Shown here piece by piece: positions 59,928-64,000 of a DNA stretch of 64,000 bases (positions are counted from its first letter, which is position 1; every line of letters starts with the position of its first letter). The notes under the pieces are model-generated. The model did not search any database. It had not been told where the DNA came from and saw only the letters and a list, made by a program, of their open reading frames with translations. Source of the DNA: JADLHS01 sp964553795 (lineage in GTDB: Bacteria; Verrucomicrobiota; Verrucomicrobiia; Limisphaerales; JADLHS01); the NCBI GenBank assembly GCA_964553795.1, contig CAZKMR010000006.1, positions 1 through 64,000 of the forward strand, written 5' to 3'. A program made the translations under genes and the position numbers.

Positions 59928-60548
59928 CTATAATTTAGACGGAATTGCGGCGTTTTTCTCCCCGGAAAAGATGCGTTTGGCGATTCCCTCCAATTTATCC
60001 AGACATTTGCTGAGGCGCGAACTGACGGTTTTGGGATTCAATTGCAACTCCTGACTCAGTTCGTCGTAGCTCAGATCGCCGAAATACCGCAGTTCGATGA
60101 TTTCGCGACACGGTTCGCCCACGTGTTCCAATGCGTCGCGCACTAACTCCGCCCGTTCGACATTAAGCAAATCCACGTCGGGAGTGGGCGCATTGCTTGG
60201 CGGGTCGAGCGTGAGGCCGGTTTCTTCATTTTCGGCCTGCAATGAAAGTGTCATCTGGCCGCCGCCGCGCTTGGCGGCGTATTTCTTTTCTCGAAAATCG
60301 CGCGCCTTGTTAGCGGCGATGCGAAAGAGCCAGGTTTGAAACTGGCTGTTGCCATTAAAAGAATTCAAGTTGCGAATCACGCTGAGGAACACTTCCTGGC
60401 AAATTTCCTCAACGTCTTCGCGCGTGAAATCCGCAGCGAGTTGAAAGACGAAGCGCCCAGCCGCCGCGTAGTGGCGATCAAACAACGCGTCCCACGCGTC
60501 CGCCTCGCCCCGACGGCAGCGCGTCAGCAGTTGCGTTTCGGTTTCCAT
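59928..60548 (-). CDS. ECF sigma factor
   Basis: The start METETQLLTRCRRGEADAWD at 60548 fits the family; 68 upstream in-frame residues do not look coding. The product has 206 residues. Region 2: FTREDVEEICQEVFLSVIRN, FQTWLFRIAANKARDFREKK. A long linker (about 105-140) precedes region 4: EPCREIIELRYFGDLSYDEL, LQLNPKTVSSRLSKCLDKLE. The gene is followed after 7 bp by the large membrane protein, a likely regulator. It is divergent from the PQQ-propeller gene, with 124 bp between the starts, so genes on that side may be targets. Confidence 0.9.
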   Translation of the reverse strand: METETQLLTRCRRGEADAWDALFDRHYAAAGRFVFQLAADFTREDVEEICQEVFLSVIRNLNSFNGNSQFQTWLFRIAANKARDFREKKYAAKRGGGQMTLSLQAENEETGLTLDPPSNAPTPDVDLLNVERAELVRDALEHVGEPCREIIELRYFGDLSYDELSQELQLNPKTVSSRLSKCLDKLEGIAKRIFSGEKNAAIPSKL

Positions 60549-60672
60549 CGTCGTCAGTTGGACTGTAACGGGACACACAGCGTTTGAATAGATTTTAACG
60601 CGGGCGGTCCATTGGGAGAGGTTGGCGCGGTCTGGAGGCATGCGTTGACACTCATGGCGCTGTTGGGTAACC

Positions 60673-61869
60673 ATGCAAATTATGAAATCAAGACTCTGCC
60701 TTGTCCTGTTGGGATGTTCGGTTCTCGCGGTACATGCCGGCGATTGGCCCAATTTCCGCGGCCCGACTCACGACGGAATCTCGAAGGAGACGGGCTGGTC
60801 TGCTGCCGCGTTGGCTGAAGGGCCAAAAATCTTATGGAAAGCGAAGGTCGGCAAAGGGTTTGCCACGCTCACTGTGGCTGAGGGTCGCGCCTTCACCACG
60901 GGCAACGCCGACGACCAGGACACCGTCTTTTGTTTCGATGCGAACACCGGGAAAGAACTCTGGACGCATTCTTATGCGGCGCCGTTGGACGCAAAATATT
61001 ACGAGGGCGGAACGAGCGCCACGCCGACGGTGGATGGAGCGCGCGTTTATACGATCAGCAAACGCGGTTTGGTTCATTGCCTGAATGCGGCGGACGGGAA
61101 GGTGGTCTGGAGCAAGAATTTGCCGGATGAACTGGGCGCCAAAATTCCGACGTGGGGCTTCGCGGGATCTGTTTTGATTGAAGGGAATCTGGCGATCTTG
61201 AATGTGGGCTCGGCGGGCACGGCTTTGGACAAGCAGACGGGCAAAGTGATTTGGACATCGGGTCCGGATGAAGCTGGCTATTCGACCCCGGCTCCGTTCG
61301 ACGCCGGAGGGACACGTGCGGTGATGATGGCGATCAAACAAGATGTCGTGGCCGTGCAGGTTGCTGATGGGAAGGAACTCTGGCGTTTTCCGTGGAAAAC
61401 CCAGTATGACGTGAATGCGGCCAATCCGATTCTCGTCGGTAGCAAGGTGTTTATTTCGTCCGGGTACAACCGGGGCGGCGGGGTCTTTGACATCAGCACG
61501 CGGCCACCCAAGGAGCTTTGGGACAACAAGAACATGCGCAATCACATGTCCAGTTCGGTTTACTGGCAGGGACATCTTTATGGGATTGATGAAAACCAAT
61601 TGCGTTGTTTGGAATTTGAAACCGGCACGGTAAAGTGGACCGATAAAGTGGCCGGTAAAGGCGCTTTAATGCTGGCGGATGGAAAACTGTTGGTGTTGGC
61701 GGAACGCGGGGAATTACTGGTGGCCGAAGCATCGCCGGAGAGTTTCAAGCCTGTGGCCCGGGCGCAAGTCGTGGGAGGGAAGTGCTGGGCGATGCCGGTA
61801 TTGGCTAATGGAAAAATTTATGTGCGAACCGGTCCAGGTGACGTGGTCTGCGTGGACGTCAGTAAATAG
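60673..61869 (+). CDS. exported PQQ-like beta-propeller protein
   Basis: This 398-residue protein may start at 60673 or at the ATG at 60682 (MKSRLCLVLLGCSVLAVHAG), the latter giving a cleaner signal peptide. The mature protein opens GDWPNFRGPTHDGISKETGW and has repeated blades with the W-docking motif: DANTGKELWTHSY, NAADGKVVWSKNL, DKQTGKVIWTS, VADGKELWRFPWK. It is of the BamB/PQQ-repeat superfamily that is very expanded in Planctomycetota and Verrucomicrobiota. It lacks the calcium and PQQ-binding residues that would mark a dehydrogenase, as far as can be judged by eye. Function unknown. Confidence 0.88.
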   Translation: MQIMKSRLCLVLLGCSVLAVHAGDWPNFRGPTHDGISKETGWSAAALAEGPKILWKAKVGKGFATLTVAEGRAFTTGNADDQDTVFCFDANTGKELWTHSYAAPLDAKYYEGGTSATPTVDGARVYTISKRGLVHCLNAADGKVVWSKNLPDELGAKIPTWGFAGSVLIEGNLAILNVGSAGTALDKQTGKVIWTSGPDEAGYSTPAPFDAGGTRAVMMAIKQDVVAVQVADGKELWRFPWKTQYDVNAANPILVGSKVFISSGYNRGGGVFDISTRPPKELWDNKNMRNHMSSSVYWQGHLYGIDENQLRCLEFETGTVKWTDKVAGKGALMLADGKLLVLAERGELLVAEASPESFKPVARAQVVGGKCWAMPVLANGKIYVRTGPGDVVCVDVSK

Positions 61870-61916
61870 GTTCTAACGCCGCCGCCGCTCAGGTCTCCGG
61901 CAACCCGCAATAACGT

Positions 61917-62789
61917 ATGAAAAAATTTGCAACCAGTTTCGCCTTGGTCCTGGCGTTGGCGTTGAACGCTGCGGCCCAGGTGACGGCGGAAGTGGCGCTG
62001 GAGCAGGATCAATTTTTGATGGGGGAAGAAGTCACGGCGGCGGTGAAAATCATCAATCGTTCGGGGCAAACGTTGCAGTTTGGGGATGACCCGAACTGGT
62101 TGAACTTCACGGTGGAGGCGCGTGATGGATTGGGGGTGGCCAAGGAAGGCGAAGTGCCGGTGCTCGGTGAGTTTTCGCTCGAATCCGGTCAGGTTGCCAC
62201 CCGGCGCGTGAATCTATCGCCGAATTTCGACCTGAAGCGGGCGGGTAGTTATCGCATCAACGCCACGGTCAACATCAAGGAATGGAACCGGACAATTACC
62301 GCCACACCGAAGTCGTTCGATGTCGTCAAGGGAGCGCGCATCTGGTCGCAGGAATTTGGCCTGCCGCTGCCCGCAGGCGCCAGCAATCGTCCGCCCGAAG
62401 TGCGGCGGTACACGCTGGAACAAGCCAATCATTTGCGGTCACAACTGCGACTTTATTTGCGAATTACGGATTTGACCGATGCCGAGGTGATCAAGGTTGT
62501 GCCCATTGGGGGTATGGTTTCCTTCAGCCATCCGGAGCGCCAGATTGATCGGCTCAACCGCCTGCACGTCTTGTATCAAAATGGAGCCAAATCTTATCTC
62601 TACACCGTGGTGAGTCCGGATGGCGATGTCCTCTTGCGGCAAACGCACGAGATCACCACCTCGCGACCGCGGTTAAAGGCGGATGAAGAGGGTGGTTTTT
62701 TAGTCATGGGCGGGGCGCGGCGATTGAGCCTTGATGATCTGCCGGCCCCGGGAACAACCCAAGCCAATGGAAGTCCTGAGAAACTGTAA
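61917..62789 (+). CDS. exported protein of unknown function
   Basis: This 290-residue protein has a signal peptide (MKKFATSFALVLALALNAAA). The N-terminal half looks like an Ig/BACON-like beta-sandwich: EDQFLMGEEVTAAVKIINRS-like sequence (QFLMGEEVTAAVKIINRSGQ), then LESGQVATRRVNLSPNFDLK and YRINATVNIKEWNRTITATP. The C-terminal half has LRLYLRITDLTDAEVIKVVP and VLYQNGAKSYLYTVVSPDGD. I do not recognise a named family. It follows the PQQ-propeller gene by 47 bp and overlaps the next gene by 23 bp, which suggests a shared transcript. Confidence 0.8.
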   Translation: MKKFATSFALVLALALNAAAQVTAEVALEQDQFLMGEEVTAAVKIINRSGQTLQFGDDPNWLNFTVEARDGLGVAKEGEVPVLGEFSLESGQVATRRVNLSPNFDLKRAGSYRINATVNIKEWNRTITATPKSFDVVKGARIWSQEFGLPLPAGASNRPPEVRRYTLEQANHLRSQLRLYLRITDLTDAEVIKVVPIGGMVSFSHPERQIDRLNRLHVLYQNGAKSYLYTVVSPDGDVLLRQTHEITTSRPRLKADEEGGFLVMGGARRLSLDDLPAPGTTQANGSPEKL

Positions 62790-63801
62790 TTCAAAATTCT
62801 TGTCCTTCGTTTTCAGTGGGATTGTCACGCTGGCCTGCTTTGGCCGCGTGACGGCAGCGCAAGCGGCGGAGGTGGTGGTACAATTGCGCAACGGCGACCG
62901 GATTACCGGCCAACTTGTCACCCAGGAAACCAACCACGTCGTGGTCAAAACGACTTGGGCCGGGCAACTGATATTGCCGTTGGACGTGGTGGGCGGGTTG
63001 CGCACGGCGACCGGCGCGGATTTATTGGCGACACCAACTCCGGCTCCCGCCCCGGCAAAGGCCGTGGCCGCAGCGAAACCGAAACCGACAACTCCGGCCC
63101 CCGCCACCGCCCCGGCCCCAACTAAAGCGCCGGCCAAGTTGAAAAACAACCTGCAACTCGGCTCCAACCTCGCTTTTGGCGCGCGCGATCAGGAGACGAT
63201 TTACGCCCGCTTCAAATCCACCTACGAGAAACCCTACCCCGGCAACCCCAAGAAGTTTTTTCGCACCATCGCGGATTACACGGCGGATTACGGCGAAACG
63301 GACAATCTGCGTTCGGCCAACCGCATGAACGGCAGTTTGAAAACGGATTTCGACCTGGGCGAGAAGACTTATTTCTACAACGTCGGCAGCGCGGGTTACG
63401 ATGAGATCCGCAAGATCGATCTGCAATACGCCGTCGGGCCGGGAATGGGTTATCACCTGTTTAAGCTAACCAACTTCGAACTCGATTTGGAGGGCGGTGT
63501 GGATTACCAGGCGCAAAAGCGCAGCGTGGGGGAAAGCCCCGAGAATTTCTTTCTGCGCGCCGCGCAAAACTCCACCTGGAAAGTCAGTCCGCGCGTGTCG
63601 CTATCGAAGAAGCTGGAGTTCTTCCTCAACGGCGAGGACTCGGAACAATTCCGGTTTCGGCTCGACGCGACCGCCAGCTACAAGCTCCTGGACAATGTCT
63701 CGCTCAATCTGACGGTGCTCGATCAGTACGACACGTCTCCTGCGCCCAAGGTGGATCAGAACGAATTGCAGTTCCGTTCGGCCATCGGCATCACATTCTG
63801 A
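62767..63801 (+). CDS. DUF481-like outer-membrane protein
   Basis: The ATG at 62767 (MEVLRNCNSKFLSFVFSGIV) overlaps the previous gene by 23 bp and gives a signal peptide; the product has 344 residues. After the signal comes AEVVVQLRNGDRITGQLVTQ with VVVKTTWAGQLILPLDVVGG, a small beta domain often seen before DUF481. A Pro/Ala-rich linker (about 88-122) leads to a C-terminal beta-barrel like YdiY/DUF481: NLQLGSNLAFGARDQETIYA, DYTADYGETDNLRSANRMNG and LNLTVLDQYDTSPAPKVDQN, ending RSAIGITF with a terminal Phe. Related proteins are called salt-induced outer-membrane proteins. Role unknown. Confidence 0.82.
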   Translation: MEVLRNCNSKFLSFVFSGIVTLACFGRVTAAQAAEVVVQLRNGDRITGQLVTQETNHVVVKTTWAGQLILPLDVVGGLRTATGADLLATPTPAPAPAKAVAAAKPKPTTPAPATAPAPTKAPAKLKNNLQLGSNLAFGARDQETIYARFKSTYEKPYPGNPKKFFRTIADYTADYGETDNLRSANRMNGSLKTDFDLGEKTYFYNVGSAGYDEIRKIDLQYAVGPGMGYHLFKLTNFELDLEGGVDYQAQKRSVGESPENFFLRAAQNSTWKVSPRVSLSKKLEFFLNGEDSEQFRFRLDATASYKLLDNVSLNLTVLDQYDTSPAPKVDQNELQFRSAIGITF

Positions 63802-63814
63802 ACGGCGTCCGCGG

Positions 63815-64000
63815 TTACTGTAATTCTTCCAGCGATTGCACGCGGGTTTGCATGGAGCGCACAATGGGTAACGCGCGCTGCAACACCGCCTGCTCCGTCT
63901 GGCCGATGTAAGATTTCATCACCACCCGCACCGCGGCAATCGGATCACCGTTCCGGTCGCGTAACGGTTGCACGACGGAAACGGTGCCTTTCCCGCGCCC
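63815..64000 (-). CDS. C-terminal end of an unknown protein, possibly a sensor domain
   Basis: The frame runs from the window edge to TAA at 63815-63817, giving the last 61 residues. GTVSVVQPLRDRNGDPIAAV followed by RVVMKSYIGQTEQAVLQRAL resembles the end of dCache/PDC-type periplasmic sensor domains, where a strand-turn V-x-x-P-L-x-D-x-x-G-x-P-I-A-A-V occurs. A helix with SMQTRVQSLEELQ ends the protein. It is convergent with the DUF481-like gene. Too little is visible for a firm call. Confidence 0.6.
   Translation of the reverse strand, partial: GRGKGTVSVVQPLRDRNGDPIAAVRVVMKSYIGQTEQAVLQRALPIVRSMQTRVQSLEELQ

Noticed and set aside
1..64000. CRISPR arrays, integrases, insertion-sequence transposases, tRNA and rRNA genes
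   Set aside because: I read for regularly spaced direct repeats, transposase or integrase motifs and cloverleaf sequences and saw none.

Overview
The window looks like a piece of a free-living, flagellated Gram-negative bacterium of the Verrucomicrobiota, most like the Limisphaerales/Pedosphaerales. This rests on inference from gene style: prepilin-like proteins ending in an H/N-x9-DG-type motif, a PEP-CTERM protein, very large secreted LamG and autotransporter-strand proteins, PQQ-like propellers starting WPNFRGP, and many kinases with the H-box GVLHNVGN. No rRNA or tRNA is visible, so taxonomy is not proven. Two 100-N scaffold gaps (14003-14102 and 36114-36213) show a draft assembly.

Region 1 (1-7057) is a copper/heavy-metal island. 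A minus-strand set encodes a TolC-type lipoprotein (cut by the window edge), two small Cys-rich exported proteins and a CopA-type P1B ATPase. Divergent from copA is an ECF sigma factor with a linker CxC and a Cys-rich tail, the layout of the metal-sensing CorE family. Next comes a three-gene operon in the order membrane anti-sigma, periplasmic sensor, ECF sigma, which resembles cnrYXH. One locus therefore appears to hold both a cytoplasmic and a periplasmic metal-sensing sigma system.

Region 2 (7054-8673) holds thiD and a prepilin-like protein. Region 3 (8767-19064) is a late flagellar cluster: an NtrC-type activator, two tandem flagellins, a secreted beta-helix protein cut by a gap, fliD, a lipoprotein, flgM, fliS, a FliT/FlgN-like chaperone and a response regulator with an HD-GYP domain. 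Good sigma-28 promoters precede both flagellins and flgM.

Region 4 (19450-33370) is a dense signalling block in two operons. The first has five genes: three receiver-kinases, a receiver-HDOD protein and a receiver joined to a degenerate HD-GYP domain. The second has four: TonB-dependent receptor, YfiR-like protein, CHASE8-HAMP-PAS histidine kinase and receiver-kinase-receiver. It has its own sigma-28-like promoter, which ties it to the motility regulon. The kinase pairs of the two operons are paralogous.

Region 5 (33634-41212) is housekeeping: dnaE (interrupted only by an assembly artefact), a dienelactone hydrolase, a PqiA-domain protein, rsmD and a 2-oxoadipate dioxygenase/decarboxylase-like gene. 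Region 6 (41445-53225) is an exported-protein block: a BNR-propeller protein, a prepilin-like protein, a PEP-CTERM protein, a 1369-residue adhesin-like protein, and a NarL-type two-component pair whose sensor domain looks like a glycosidase accessory domain.

Region 7 (53355-64000) has ilvB behind a leader peptide plus terminator (a classical attenuator layout), hemL with a palindromic repeat inserted in frame, a frameshifted secreted protein, an ECF sigma with a large membrane partner, and a run of exported proteins (PQQ propeller, unknown, DUF481-like), ending in a truncated gene. The hemL repeat and a 29-bp-arm palindrome after dnaE share GGTAG/CTACC ends and look like one dispersed repeat family.
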